A DNA stretch of 64,000 nucleotides, from the NCBI RefSeq assembly GCF_000328525.1, contig NC_019964.1, positions 1,550,001-1,614,000 on the forward strand. The letters are read 5' to 3'. The stretch is from Halovivax ruber XH-70. GTDB taxonomy: Archaea; Halobacteriota; Halobacteria; Halobacteriales; Natrialbaceae. Of this stretch, positions 26,001 through 35,257 are shown in pieces. The notes under the pieces were generated by a model. That model was not told the DNA's origin and did no database searches. It saw nothing but the letters and a program-made list of their open reading frames with translations. Position 1 is the stretch's first letter, and each line of letters opens with the position of its first letter. A program made the position numbers and the translations under genes.

Positions 26001-26363
26001 TCAGGAGTCGTCGTCCGGCTTCTCTGACTCGCCGCGTGCGAAGCTGGCCTGTGGCGTCGCGTCGGTCGCGCTCGCACTGGGGCCCGAATCTGCACGCTCG
26101 AGGAGGGCTTCAAAGTCCTCGACTTCGTCGTACTCGTCCTGGTGCATCAGCGCGCGCTTCCCGAGGTTCGAGATCTCGTACAGGCCGGAGCGTTCGGCCG
26201 GACCGATCTTGTCGACGAGGCCGTAGTCTTCGAGGACGGGGAGTCTCGTGTTGATGTTCTTGCGGCTCTTTCCGGTGTGGGAGGCGAGGTTCGTGGCGAC
26301 GTTCCGACCCCTGTCTGCGAGCGCCTCGAGGATCAGAAAGTCAGTTGGTTGACGGAGTTTCAT
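26001..26363 (-). CDS. Winged-helix transcriptional regulator, PhiH1-repressor-like
   Basis: The 120-residue protein has a winged helix in residues 1-75 (PTDFLILEALADRGRNVATNLASHTGKSRKNINTRLPVLEDYGLVDKIG then the wing SGLYEISNLGKRAL). This is the shape of the haloarchaeal PhiH1-like repressors. The C-terminal 40 residues are acidic and disordered. It probably represses or tunes a nearby or self promoter; its target is unknown. Confidence 0.82.
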   Translation of the reverse strand: MKLRQPTDFLILEALADRGRNVATNLASHTGKSRKNINTRLPVLEDYGLVDKIGPAERSGLYEISNLGKRALMHQDEYDEVEDFEALLERADSGPSASATDATPQASFARGESEKPDDDS

Positions 26364-26602
26364 GAGCGTGTTCTGTATCCTACCTAGCTTTCCGATGGTA
26401 ATAAACTCTTTCGGCTAGTAGCCGCGCTATCGGACAATCGGGAGCGCCAGCGAAGAGCGACTCGATAAATTGCTATCGTGTTCGCACATTTTTGAACAGT
26501 CGTTTACTCCCGGTTCGCTTCGTGAAACTCGCCATCTCGTCGTCGATCAGTACCACAGTCCCGCCATGTGGTGACTCCATCTCCAGCGATTGACTGTCTT
26601 CA

Positions 26603-27496
26603 CTATCCGGAGGCCACTGTTTTACTCGAGATGGACCCCGCGAGCCGATCGAGGAACGCTCGCACCGTGCTGGGTGATTCCGTTCGATACTGCGCCGCCG
26701 ATCGCGTTCGTTCCCCCACTCGAACGCCGACGTCGGACCGTCGGAGGGATCGAAACGCGTCCTCGTCCGTCGTATCGTCACCGCAGACGAGGACACGCGT
26801 GCCGCTCGGCTGTTCGCTCCGAAGGAGTTCGACGGCGTCACCTTTCCCCCACTCGATGGCCGGGCCGAACTCCACGATCTCGTCGCCGTGGCTCAGCGAC
26901 AGCCGTTCGTCACCGACCCGCTCGACGACGTCGACGGTTAGTCGCCGACAGAGCTGGGCGACTGGCGCTGGAGCGGTTCGGTAGTGGACCGTTCCGGTGA
27001 GGCGTTTCGACTCGACGCGGACGTTCGGAAGCGGAGCGAGAACCGTTTCGAGCGTCGCGGCGCAGGCCTCGATACGCGGAATGGCTGCCGCAGCGAGGGG
27101 ATGGACGACCGGCCGGGAGGCACCGGCCACCGAATCCGTCGGTCCAGAGCGGTCCGATCCGCGCGTATCCGCCGAGGGACGATCGAGCCGTTCGAGTCCA
27201 TGATTGCCCACGAGCGTGACTGGCAGTTCGACTCTGGATCGCAAATCCAGCACTGATCGGCCACTCACGATCGCGACCGTCACGTCCGGCGCTTCGTGCA
27301 GTCTGGCGAGGACCTGTTCGGTGCCAGGTGGGAGTGTTGCCTCGTCGGGATCGTCGACGATCGGCGCGAGCGTTCCGTCGAAATCGAGACAGCAGAGAAG
27401 ATGTGGGCCACTACGGAGTGTCGAGATGACCTCGGCACGATCACGGTCCAGCGGGTCGGGATAGCCGACCGCCGTTCTGTCTCTCCCTCCTGTCAT
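26603..27496 (-). CDS. otsB: Trehalose-6-phosphate phosphatase
   Basis: OtsB removes phosphate from trehalose-6-phosphate to give trehalose, a compatible solute. The 297-residue HAD-superfamily protein has motif I DFDGTLAP (about 38-45; Asp nucleophile and Asp acid/base), TVAIVSGRSV as motif II, a K-bearing ESKRLTGTVHYR segment and motif IV GDDTTDEDAF. I start at 27496; the frame upstream to 27613 overlaps otsA and lacks family sequence. It follows otsA by 26 nt in the same operon. Confidence 0.93.
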   Translation of the reverse strand: MTGGRDRTAVGYPDPLDRDRAEVISTLRSGPHLLCCLDFDGTLAPIVDDPDEATLPPGTEQVLARLHEAPDVTVAIVSGRSVLDLRSRVELPVTLVGNHGLERLDRPSADTRGSDRSGPTDSVAGASRPVVHPLAAAAIPRIEACAATLETVLAPLPNVRVESKRLTGTVHYRTAPAPVAQLCRRLTVDVVERVGDERLSLSHGDEIVEFGPAIEWGKGDAVELLRSEQPSGTRVLVCGDDTTDEDAFRSLRRSDVGVRVGERTRSAAQYRTESPSTVRAFLDRLAGSISSKTVASG

Positions 27497-27522
27497 GGAT
27501 CCGTCCGTCTCACGGGTCGCGT

Positions 27523-29091
27523 TTAGATCCCGTCTCCGGAATATTGGGTGGAGAGTACCGACCGATCGTCCGATCGCTCGGCGAAGGCGTCGAACTGAGC
27601 GGCCATCCACCACTCGAGCGGTCGTTCGAAGACGCGTGTCCGGAGGCGGCGCATACGGCGTCGCCGGTCAGCGTCCGGAGTCGTGAGGGCACGGTCCATC
27701 GTTCGCCAGATCGATTCGACGTCGGTCGGATCGATGGAGAACGCGTCGTCACCCAGTTCGTCGTGTGCGCCGGCACGTTCGCTCAGACAGAGCGCGCCGG
27801 ATTCGTCCACGCTGGCTGCGAGGTACTCTTTCGAGACCAGATTCATGCCGTCACACCGTGAGGTGACCAGCATGAGATCCGCGTGGCGGTAGAGTGCCGA
27901 CAGCTGGTCCCGCGTGAGGTACGCTTCGGAATAGACGATCGGCCGCCACGAATCGGTCGCGAATCGGTCGTTGATCCGCTCCACGCGCTCTCTGACCGCT
28001 TCCCCGTACGACGCGTACGCGGGAATGTCCGTCCGACTCGGCGTCGCCGTCTGGACGAACGTGAACGATTCCAGCCATCGGGGCTGATTTTCGAAGAGTG
28101 CTTCGATCGCATCGAGTCGCGCGACGATCCCCTTCGAGTAATCGAGTCTGTCGACGCCTAAACCGAGGTGTTCCGTCGTCGGGATGGAGAGTGTCTCGGT
28201 GACAGACTCGAATACCATCGCATCCGCTGCGTGCCCCCGTTCTTCGTGTTCACTTGCATCGATTCCCAGGGGGATGGCGCGGACGTGTGTCTCGGAACCT
28301 TCGTACGTGACGATGCCATCCTCGGCGTCGACACTGGCACCATCGACGAAGTACCGGACACAACGTAAGAACCGCTCGACGAACCGATCGACGTGAAACG
28401 CGAGGACGTCGTTCCCGAGCAGCCCTTCGAGTATCTCTCGCCCCTCTGGACATCGACTGAACAGTTCGGGTTTCGGCCACGGAATATGCCAGAACTGCCC
28501 GATCGTCGTCGAAGACGGGACGCGATCGCTGATCATCGCCGGTGCGAGTGCCAGGTGGTAGTCCTGTACCCAGACGAGCGTCTCGGGAGTGGCGTGGGCC
28601 GCCACTCGGTCGGCGAACCGTTCGTTCACCGCCCGGTACCCATCGTAATCGCCAGTTCGGATCGAGATCGCGTCACGAACGCCGTGACAGAGCGGCCAGA
28701 GTACTCGATTGCTATAGCCGTTGTAGTACGCTTCTTTCAGTTCGTCGTCGATCCAGACCCGTTCGACATCGTACGCCGGGTCCTCGGGCGGGACGGGCAC
28801 ACGATCGTTCTCGTCGACGACCGCCCGATCGGCCGAGCCATCTCCCCAGGCGATCCAGGTGCCGCCGACGCGCTGCAAGACGGGGTCCAGTGCCGCGGTG
28901 AGTCCGCCGGTCGGTCGGTCGACTTCGATATCGCCGTCTGGCCCGTACGTGTGTCGGTACGGTTGTCGATTCGACAGTACCACGAACGACTCGAACGAGT
29001 CCAGTGGCGCCGCCCACGCCGGCCTCGTCTCGTCCTCAGTTTCCTGCGTCGCTGTCGGTACCGGATCCGTTCCGTACGCGAAATTTCCCAT
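27523..29091 (-). CDS. otsA: Trehalose-6-phosphate synthase
   Basis: This GT20 glycosyltransferase joins UDP-glucose (or another NDP-glucose) to glucose-6-phosphate. The 522-residue protein has VVLSNRQPYR, the PTGGLTAALDP loop, the WVQDYHLALAP motif, GLGVDRLDYSKGI phosphate-binding region and the nucleotide-sugar region TSRCDGMNLVSKEYLA. The start MGNFAYGTDPVP at 29091 is chosen over an upstream ATG at 29256 because the first 55 residues of the longer frame are Cys/Arg rich and unlike the family. With otsB it makes trehalose for osmoprotection. Confidence 0.93.
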   Translation of the reverse strand: MGNFAYGTDPVPTATQETEDETRPAWAAPLDSFESFVVLSNRQPYRHTYGPDGDIEVDRPTGGLTAALDPVLQRVGGTWIAWGDGSADRAVVDENDRVPVPPEDPAYDVERVWIDDELKEAYYNGYSNRVLWPLCHGVRDAISIRTGDYDGYRAVNERFADRVAAHATPETLVWVQDYHLALAPAMISDRVPSSTTIGQFWHIPWPKPELFSRCPEGREILEGLLGNDVLAFHVDRFVERFLRCVRYFVDGASVDAEDGIVTYEGSETHVRAIPLGIDASEHEERGHAADAMVFESVTETLSIPTTEHLGLGVDRLDYSKGIVARLDAIEALFENQPRWLESFTFVQTATPSRTDIPAYASYGEAVRERVERINDRFATDSWRPIVYSEAYLTRDQLSALYRHADLMLVTSRCDGMNLVSKEYLAASVDESGALCLSERAGAHDELGDDAFSIDPTDVESIWRTMDRALTTPDADRRRRMRRLRTRVFERPLEWWMAAQFDAFAERSDDRSVLSTQYSGDGI

Positions 29092-29224
29092 TCGGGTGTG
29101 TCCACATCGCCACCGGTGGTTCTCTCCGCGCTTGCACATGCGTGGTCGACATACCATGGTGGGGAACGAACGCACAATTCGTCGCACTGTTCGACACCTT
29201 GCACGATACTGATCGACCGCTAAT

Positions 29225-29395
29225 TCAGTAGAAGTAGAGTTCGAGTTCGTGCCCACAATTTCGACACGACATGTCGTGACCGCGAAGCGTCGCGTCGGAC
29301 ACGTCGTCGGTCGACTGGAGCCCGGGACCGTTCGGCACCGTCGCGGTGACGGGCGTCTCGCACGCTGGACAGCCGATGCGTAGTGGTGCGGCCAT
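29225..29395 (-). CDS. Zinc-ribbon microprotein, 56 residues
   Basis: The frame MAAPLRIGCPACETPV... ends at TGA (29225-29227). It has CPAC (C9, C12) and CRNCGHE (C44, C47), a four-cysteine zinc ribbon with a 31-residue loop, and ends LELYFY. The codon use matches neighbours, and it lies about 130 nt before otsA in the same direction. Such zinc-finger microproteins are abundant in Halobacteria. Function unknown. Confidence 0.75.
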   Translation of the reverse strand: MAAPLRIGCPACETPVTATVPNGPGLQSTDDVSDATLRGHDMSCRNCGHELELYFY

Positions 29396-29810
29396 AGAAC
29401 GTCACCGCTGACACCGCCATCCCACGTAGTTACTGTCCACCAACTACCAGTGGGAGTCTCGCAACGACTGCTAGCCGAATCACCAACTTCCAGGTAGTCG
29501 TTTCAGCGTCGGTTCGATGGTTCCCGACCCCGCTACGTTCGAGTTGGCCTGGCTCCGTCGATCGAATCACCCGAGAGTGAGAAAGCGTGAGTGAGCGAGG
29601 GATCGGGTCGAGTGGAGCGAAAGCGCAGGTATGGGGCACTTACCCTTCGAAACAGTCACGAGATGTTACGTTGCCGACCCGAAACCTAGCAGCGTGGACA
29701 CGTCCGACTCGAGTGAACCGCGATGTCGACGGCCACTTGCTCGGACGTTCGGCGACCGAAGCCGACCGCAAGCTTCCGAATCCGGGTAACAGGGCGGTAA
29801 TTGGGACGCT
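29396..29810. other. Intergenic region, 415 nt, no gene recognised
   Basis: Neither strand holds a frame with convincing family resemblance. Two short overlapping frames are antisense-like. The region must hold promoters for the minus-strand microprotein and for the plus-strand Bat regulator, but I see no clear TATA-like element at a defined distance. Confidence 0.6.
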
Positions 29811-32800
29811 ATGAACGATCTGCCAGACCAGGTACCGACGACGCGTATTCGGGCCGTCCTCGTCGGCGAGTCAGCCGACGTGGCCCAGCTCGGCCGAACC
29901 CTCTCTCGCGGGGAGACACTCGTCTCGGTCGCGGCCGTCCCGACCGCTGATGCCGCCATCGGGCAATCAGAACACGCAGATTGCCTGGTTACCGATCCTG
30001 AACACGTCGAGATCCTCGTCGCAGCTACGGACGTGCCGATCGTCTCGGTGTCGTCCGACGACGCAGCGCCACTCGAAGAGGGCGCGGCCGACGTCGTCTC
30101 GCCGAGGGCCCCGGTGAACGTCCTCGAGACCCGCATTCGAAACGTCGTCGACGCCCGAACGGGAGACCGTGACCGCAGCGCGCGGATTCACGGAATACTG
30201 GAGGCGAGTGGATCGGCGATCGTCCTTTCGGACGCAGATGGGACGATCGAGTGGGTGAGCGAGTCGGTTGATCGACTGTTCGGCTACACGCCCGCCGCAC
30301 TCGCGGGCACCACTATCGAGTCGCTCGCCATCGAACCGGATCGGGAGACGCTGGGACAGCACCGAATCGCCGTTGCCGACGGCGACGCTGACGAATTCAG
30401 GCGGACTACCGCTCGTATACGTGACGGGACCGGTCGGCTGAGTGAGTGTACGGTCGAGGTGCGAAACCGGTTATCAGACCCCAGCCTGAATCGACTGGTC
30501 TGGACGATCGCCCCCATCGACGGACGACCGAGCTGGCGCGAAGGATTCAGTGCTGACGTCGACGCTATCGACGACCCGATCCTCACGCTCGACGACGAGT
30601 GGATCGTGCGACGGGCGAACGAGGCAGCGCGAGGAGCGTTCGCGGTGGCGGAGAACGGGTCGATCGGCGATGAGGGAAGTTCGATCGGTGACGAGCGGGA
30701 GCCGGTTGGCCACGAGTTCTGGACACTCCTGTCCCCGGCGACCGTCGATACGTGGTTCGAACGACTGGCCGAAGCCCGTGCCAGTGATTCGACGGTCTGG
30801 TTCGACGTCTCTCGACCCGACGACGGCGTCGATTCGGTCGTCGCCTATCCAGGAGACGGCTCGCTCACGGTCGTCGTCCACCGCCGGGACGCCTCGCCGA
30901 TCGATCGGTATCGAGCAGAACTCGAGCGGACGACGGGGCTCTTAGACGAGATGGCCGACCCTGCCGTCCTCGTCGACGACGGACGAATCACCGCGGCGAA
31001 CGCCGCCGTCTTCGAGTACACGAGTCACGCGACCGTCGTCGGTCGGCCGACCGAGACACTCGTCGGGGATCGAATCGCCTCGGAAATCACCGCTCGGGCT
31101 GGCGCACCGGTTCGACGGGTCGACCCGATCGAGTGGCGCCCGTCAGTGGACGGTCGCGAACACGTCGTCTTGCTCACCGTCGGCACGGTCGCGGACGACC
31201 AGACAGCCGTCGTCGGCCGGGACGTAACTGACGAAAGGCGGCTGCTCGACGGCACTCGCGAACTCGGCGAGACGATCGACGCCGTCGAATCAGTCTCGAC
31301 CGTCGAAGCGACCCGCCGGACCCTTCTCGCGGGAATCGTCTCGGTGACGGGAGCGACAGTCGGCGGCTGGTATCGTCGAGACGGTGACCGACTGTCGCCA
31401 CGAACGAGTATCGGCCCGACCCAGACAGAACGAGCACCGACGATCACCGTCGCGACGGAGCGAGTGAACGAGATGTTCTCGGATGGACCGACGAGACTTC
31501 CCCGATCCGTCCGCGTTCCCATTACCGCAGCGACGACGATGGCTGGACCGCTCGCGATTCCGGTCACCGACACGGACGTGATCCTCGTCGGGACGGTCGG
31601 TACGGACGGAGAGGCGATCGACACCGAATCAGCCTCGGCGGAATCGCCACAGAACGGACAGACAGCGTTCGACGCCGGATCCGAGGGCGAGGGTGGTGAT
31701 CTCGTGGCCCGGTATTCGGCCGATGACTGGCTCACACCGACAGTCGGCCCCGGGCCGGAACGAACTGTCGAACGCGACGCGTTCGGCTCGTTGTTCCGAT
31801 CCGTCGTTCACCTCTCGCTGGCCCGAGCCCGTTGTCTCGACAAGACGCGTGAACTGACGGCATCCGTCTCGCTCGGATCCGAATTGCGCGATCGGGTGGT
31901 CACACTCGCCGAGCACCGTGAATCCACGTACCGTAAACTGACGTCGGCACGGACTCGACAGGCAGTCGAACGGGCGTTGTGTGACTCGATGGCCGACCTC
32001 GATGCCGTCAGCGCGTGCTGGCTCGTGGCGGGGGACGCAGACGAGCGACACGTTCGCGAGGCTGCAGGGTCGGTCGCGCGATCCGAGAGCGGTGTCGATC
32101 CAGCCACCACCGATTCGTTCGACCTGCTCGTCGAACGAGCACTGACGGCGGGAGACCAACAGATCGAGCGGATCGATTTGGCACGAACCGACAGCGGTAG
32201 TCGGCCGTCAGCAGCCGAGGGGCCGGTACGCATCGCGACCCCGTTCGACGATCCGACCGGCCCGGCGACGGTTCTCGTCGTTCAAGCGTCGATCCACGAC
32301 GAATCGGTGTTCCCGGAATACTGTACGGAACTCGTGACCGTCGTCGGTCTCGCGATCGATGCGATCACCGCCCAGCGTGCACTCCACGCCGACGACACGC
32401 TCGAAGTGGAATTGAGTTTCCCCACCGCGACCGACGACCCACTGACGCGACTGGTAGCCGAGATCGATCGATCGCTCACCGTCGATTCGGTCGTGCTCAC
32501 AGACGATCACGTTACCTCCTATCTCACGGTAGCACAACTGGACGAAGCGTCGTTCGTCGCTGCCGTCGGTGACGTCTCGGCGACGACGCTCGTAAACAGC
32601 TACGTCGGGGAAAACGGGACGTTACACGCCGAAATTGCCGTCGAAGAGAGTGAGTTGTTCGAGCTCATCCGCGCGCACGATGGCGTCCTTTCTGGGCTGT
32701 CACCACGGGACGACCGACTGTCGCTCCGTCTCGAACTACCTGCGACGCGTGACGTCCGTGGACTCGTCGATTCGATTCGAGCCACATTTCCGAACGCGGA

Positions 32801-33080
32801 GCTCCGAGCGCGACGGCCGGTTTCCCCGCGAGGGCCGGATCAGCCCGTCGGGACACTACTCTCAACACTGACGGACCGTCAACGAGAGATCCTCCGGACC
32901 GCCTACGCGGCAGGCTATTTCGAATCGCCGCGCGAGCGCACCGGTGAAGAGATCGCCGAGACGCTGGGTATCTCACAGCCGACGTTCACTCGTCACTTCA
33001 GGGCGGCCGAGCGAACCATCTTCGGGACACTCTTCGATCAGAACTCGGGAGAACCCAGCGAAGAACGTGGGGTCGAGTGA
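29811..33080 (+). CDS. Bacterio-opsin-activator-type sensor and transcription regulator
   Basis: This is a 1089-residue multi-domain haloarchaeal regulator of the Bat type. Residues 1-115 resemble a degenerate response-receiver fold. PAS domains follow at about 124-240 (SGSAIVLSDADGTIEWVSESVDRLFGYT), 255-370 and 375-475. A GAF-like block lies at about 490-700. The C-terminus carries the Bat HTH (HTH_10), with TDRQREILRTAYAAGYFESPRERTGEEIAETLGISQPTFTRHFRAAER at about 1022-1070. No histidine kinase domain is present, so sensing and DNA binding are in one chain. The ligand and targets are unknown. Confidence 0.9.
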   Translation: MNDLPDQVPTTRIRAVLVGESADVAQLGRTLSRGETLVSVAAVPTADAAIGQSEHADCLVTDPEHVEILVAATDVPIVSVSSDDAAPLEEGAADVVSPRAPVNVLETRIRNVVDARTGDRDRSARIHGILEASGSAIVLSDADGTIEWVSESVDRLFGYTPAALAGTTIESLAIEPDRETLGQHRIAVADGDADEFRRTTARIRDGTGRLSECTVEVRNRLSDPSLNRLVWTIAPIDGRPSWREGFSADVDAIDDPILTLDDEWIVRRANEAARGAFAVAENGSIGDEGSSIGDEREPVGHEFWTLLSPATVDTWFERLAEARASDSTVWFDVSRPDDGVDSVVAYPGDGSLTVVVHRRDASPIDRYRAELERTTGLLDEMADPAVLVDDGRITAANAAVFEYTSHATVVGRPTETLVGDRIASEITARAGAPVRRVDPIEWRPSVDGREHVVLLTVGTVADDQTAVVGRDVTDERRLLDGTRELGETIDAVESVSTVEATRRTLLAGIVSVTGATVGGWYRRDGDRLSPRTSIGPTQTERAPTITVATERVNEMFSDGPTRLPRSVRVPITAATTMAGPLAIPVTDTDVILVGTVGTDGEAIDTESASAESPQNGQTAFDAGSEGEGGDLVARYSADDWLTPTVGPGPERTVERDAFGSLFRSVVHLSLARARCLDKTRELTASVSLGSELRDRVVTLAEHRESTYRKLTSARTRQAVERALCDSMADLDAVSACWLVAGDADERHVREAAGSVARSESGVDPATTDSFDLLVERALTAGDQQIERIDLARTDSGSRPSAAEGPVRIATPFDDPTGPATVLVVQASIHDESVFPEYCTELVTVVGLAIDAITAQRALHADDTLEVELSFPTATDDPLTRLVAEIDRSLTVDSVVLTDDHVTSYLTVAQLDEASFVAAVGDVSATTLVNSYVGENGTLHAEIAVEESELFELIRAHDGVLSGLSPRDDRLSLRLELPATRDVRGLVDSIRATFPNAELRARRPVSPRGPDQPVGTLLSTLTDRQREILRTAYAAGYFESPRERTGEEIAETLGISQPTFTRHFRAAERTIFGTLFDQNSGEPSEERGVE

Positions 33081-33487
33081 TGAACGAGAAAGTGTGTCCG
33101 TGTGGGCTGCCTGGATGCATGAATTGCTGTTTCCGCTGACTTGACCGGGTAGTGACACCGTAGACTCGTTCTCCGACGCCGTCGCCACGGTCTATAGCGC
33201 GGCTTTCTGCCCCTAATCGGGCATTATCACTGACGTCCGGGTGATAATGGTGGATTGCCGTTGCCCCCACTGCACCGTCGGCGGCCGGCAGATGAATACA
33301 ACTAGCCCCATCCTGGTGGCACTGAATACACCTAGCGCTACCGAAGATGTGGACGGCGTGGGAAGGAAGGAGCGATGAAAGCCGGAACGGAAACGGAACC
33401 TTACCAGCCGCGGAGTGAGTGGTTACTGCGATCGACGTCGCGTCCCTATCAGGATCGGGGAATCGGTGCGATCGGGAGGTGGGAACG
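33081..33487. promoter_or_regulatory. Intergenic region with dyad and phased direct repeats
   Basis: No gene is recognised in these 407 nt. An inverted repeat, ATTATCAC (33223-33230) and GTGATAAT (33241-33248), has perfect 8-nt arms and a 10-nt spacer. Two near-identical direct repeats, TGAATACA-A-CTAGC (33293-33306) and TGAATACA-C-CTAGC (33323-33336), lie 30 nt apart, about three helical turns, so a regulator could bind the same face twice. The small Bat regulator gene lies downstream. Confidence 0.5.
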
Positions 33488-34249
33488 GTGAGTACCGACG
33501 CTCGGCAGTCCGGTCCCCGCCGAGAGACCGAGTCGGGGCCAGTCGAACGCACTCGGAGAGACCGTACCCCGGCGACCGCTGGTGACGGTGTCGTTGCCGA
33601 ACTGCACCTCGATCACGATCGATTGCTCCTCCGACCGACGCTCCGTTCGATCGACGACGTTTCGGTCACACCCGAATATCGCGCGCGAAACGACGGCGTC
33701 TGTTACCAGTTCGTCACAGTCCGCGGTGGGCAACTATCGGATTTGCTGGCAGCGTTCGAGCGTGACCCAACAGTCGCGAACCCAGTCTGCGTCGATCGAA
33801 CCGGCGATCGCGTCGCCTTCCGACTGGAAGTGACGGACCGGGCCGTTTCCCTGTCCGGCCCGATTGCGGAGCAAGGTGGGCGCGTGCTGGACGCAGACGG
33901 GACCACCGCGGCGTGGATCTTTCAGTTGCAGTTTCCCTCACGCGATGCGCTGGTCGCCTTCAACGACGCGTGCAAAGACCGGGACATCTCCGTCCAGGTA
34001 ACGCAGTTGCGATCTAGTAGCGACGACGCCGAACCGGTGCTCGGGTTGACCGACAAACAACAGCACTTGCTCTCGGTCGCCTACGAACTGGGATACTTCG
34101 ACGTCCCCAGAGGGATTTCCCAGGACGAGCTCGCCGCAAAGCTGGGCGTTTCAAAATCAGCAATCTCACAGCGACTCCGGCGCGCGATGACCGAACTGTG
34201 TGCGACTTCGCTCTCCTCACCCGGTGGGGCGGCGCCGAGCGGCGATTAA
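33488..34249 (+). CDS. Bat-type HTH_10 transcription regulator
   Basis: The 253-residue protein has an N-terminal Bat-associated domain and a C-terminal HTH_10 (LTDKQQHLLSVAYELGYFDVPRGISQDELAAKLGVSKSAISQRLRRAM). It lacks PAS and GAF domains, so it is a short paralogue of the upstream 1089-residue regulator. The start is uncertain: GTG 33488 is used; a GTG at 33419 would add 23 residues. Its stop codon overlaps that of the convergent XRE-CBS gene by 4 nt. Confidence 0.85.
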   Translation: MSTDARQSGPRRETESGPVERTRRDRTPATAGDGVVAELHLDHDRLLLRPTLRSIDDVSVTPEYRARNDGVCYQFVTVRGGQLSDLLAAFERDPTVANPVCVDRTGDRVAFRLEVTDRAVSLSGPIAEQGGRVLDADGTTAAWIFQLQFPSRDALVAFNDACKDRDISVQVTQLRSSSDDAEPVLGLTDKQQHLLSVAYELGYFDVPRGISQDELAAKLGVSKSAISQRLRRAMTELCATSLSSPGGAAPSGD

Positions 34250-34785
34250 GACAGTCTCGCGGCGAGATCGGCTTCGGTGATGAGCCCAACCGTGCGTCCG
34301 GACTCGGTGATCATCACCGCCTTGTAGTGGTCCAGTAGATTGCTAATCTCGTCCAGCGTGGCGTCCTTCGAGACGGTGGGAAAACTCTCCGCCATGTGTT
34401 CGGAGACCGGTTCGTTCCGGGAATCTTCGTCTAAGTGGACGAGTTCGCTCTGGCTGATCGAGCCGACCGGAATCCCGTCCTGGATAACCGGGAGTTGCGA
34501 GTACGCTTCTGACTCCATCAACGTGGCGGCGTCGCTGACTGCGTCGTCCGGAGCGACACTGACGACATCCTCGTTCAACAGGTCCCCGGCCCGAATGATG
34601 TCTCCTTCCGCTTCGTCGAGTGCGGTGACGATTCGACGCAACGTCGAGAGTCGGGGATCGACGTCTCCGCCTTCGATTCGGGCGATCAGCGGCTGGGAAA
34701 CGTCGGCCCGGTCCGCCAGCTCGCTCTGGGTCAGTTCCAGGTCGGTCCGGCGCTGTCGCAGGTCCGCAGGCGTCGGCAGATTCAT
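34246..34785 (-). CDS. XRE-type HTH with paired CBS domains
   Basis: This 179-residue regulator has an N-terminal helix-turn-helix (LRQRRTDLELTQSELADRADVSQPLIARIEGGDVDPRLSTLRRI, about 9-53), and two CBS domains (about 66-120 and 125-179) that may bind an adenosyl ligand such as AMP, ATP or SAM. This fusion is widespread in archaea. It probably switches DNA binding according to energy or cofactor state. It is convergent with the Bat-type gene, with overlapping stops. Confidence 0.92.
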   Translation of the reverse strand: MNLPTPADLRQRRTDLELTQSELADRADVSQPLIARIEGGDVDPRLSTLRRIVTALDEAEGDIIRAGDLLNEDVVSVAPDDAVSDAATLMESEAYSQLPVIQDGIPVGSISQSELVHLDEDSRNEPVSEHMAESFPTVSKDATLDEISNLLDHYKAVMITESGRTVGLITEADLAARLS

Positions 34786-34804
34786 GCAAATAGATTACCT
34801 GGGG

Positions 34805-34810
34805 TTATAG
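34805..34810 (-). promoter_or_regulatory. TATA-like box for the XRE-CBS gene
   Basis: On the minus strand the sequence CTATAA lies about 22-25 nt before the ATG (34785). The spacing suggests a leaderless or near-leaderless start. Confidence 0.45.
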
Positions 34811-34894
34811 TTAGGTGTTTGGATCAGACCGAGTCCTCGCAGACACGGGACGGTACTGGACTGCTTGACGAACCAGTGAGAAACGGGAGCCGAC

Positions 34895-35257
34895 TCAGGC
34901 TGCTTCTTCCTCGTCGGTCTCTTCGAAAATCTCGACGACGTCGAGCGGGACGTCTTTGAGCGCGCCACCGACTTCGCTCTTGGCGATGCGCTCAGCGTGT
35001 TCTTCCCCATCGGCGTTGAAGACCTCCATCTCGAGGGCCAGGCCGACGAGGGCGGTCTCGGCGGCGATGAACGCGGAGTCGAACGGTTCGCCACAGGCCG
35101 GACAGCCCGTCGCGCCGACTTCGACTTCGACGTACTGCATATCCGCGGCGTTCAGCCGTTTGCCGGCCTCGCTCACCGCGACACCGATCGCGTCGTCGAC
35201 GCCATTCACATCACGAACCAACCAGGCAGCTTCCATCGCAACGAGATAGTTGCTCAT
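34895..35257 (-). CDS. UPF0212 / DUF555 family protein
   Basis: The 120-residue protein MSNYLVAMEAAWLVRDV... matches the archaeal UPF0212 (DUF555) pattern, including ATGCPACGEPFDSAFIAAETALVGLALEMEVFNADGEEHAERIAKSEVGGAL. A CPAC motif could bind zinc, with a second pair in a partner or dimer. The function is unknown. The start at 35257 gives the family N-terminus; the frame runs on upstream to 35488 with no family match. Confidence 0.92.
   Translation of the reverse strand: MSNYLVAMEAAWLVRDVNGVDDAIGVAVSEAGKRLNAADMQYVEVEVGATGCPACGEPFDSAFIAAETALVGLALEMEVFNADGEEHAERIAKSEVGGALKDVPLDVVEIFEETDEEEAA

Noticed and set aside
26473-26841. A minus-strand frame after the trehalose phosphatase end
   Set aside because: It overlaps otsB in another frame, and the short non-overlapping part (about 35 residues) shows no family signal.
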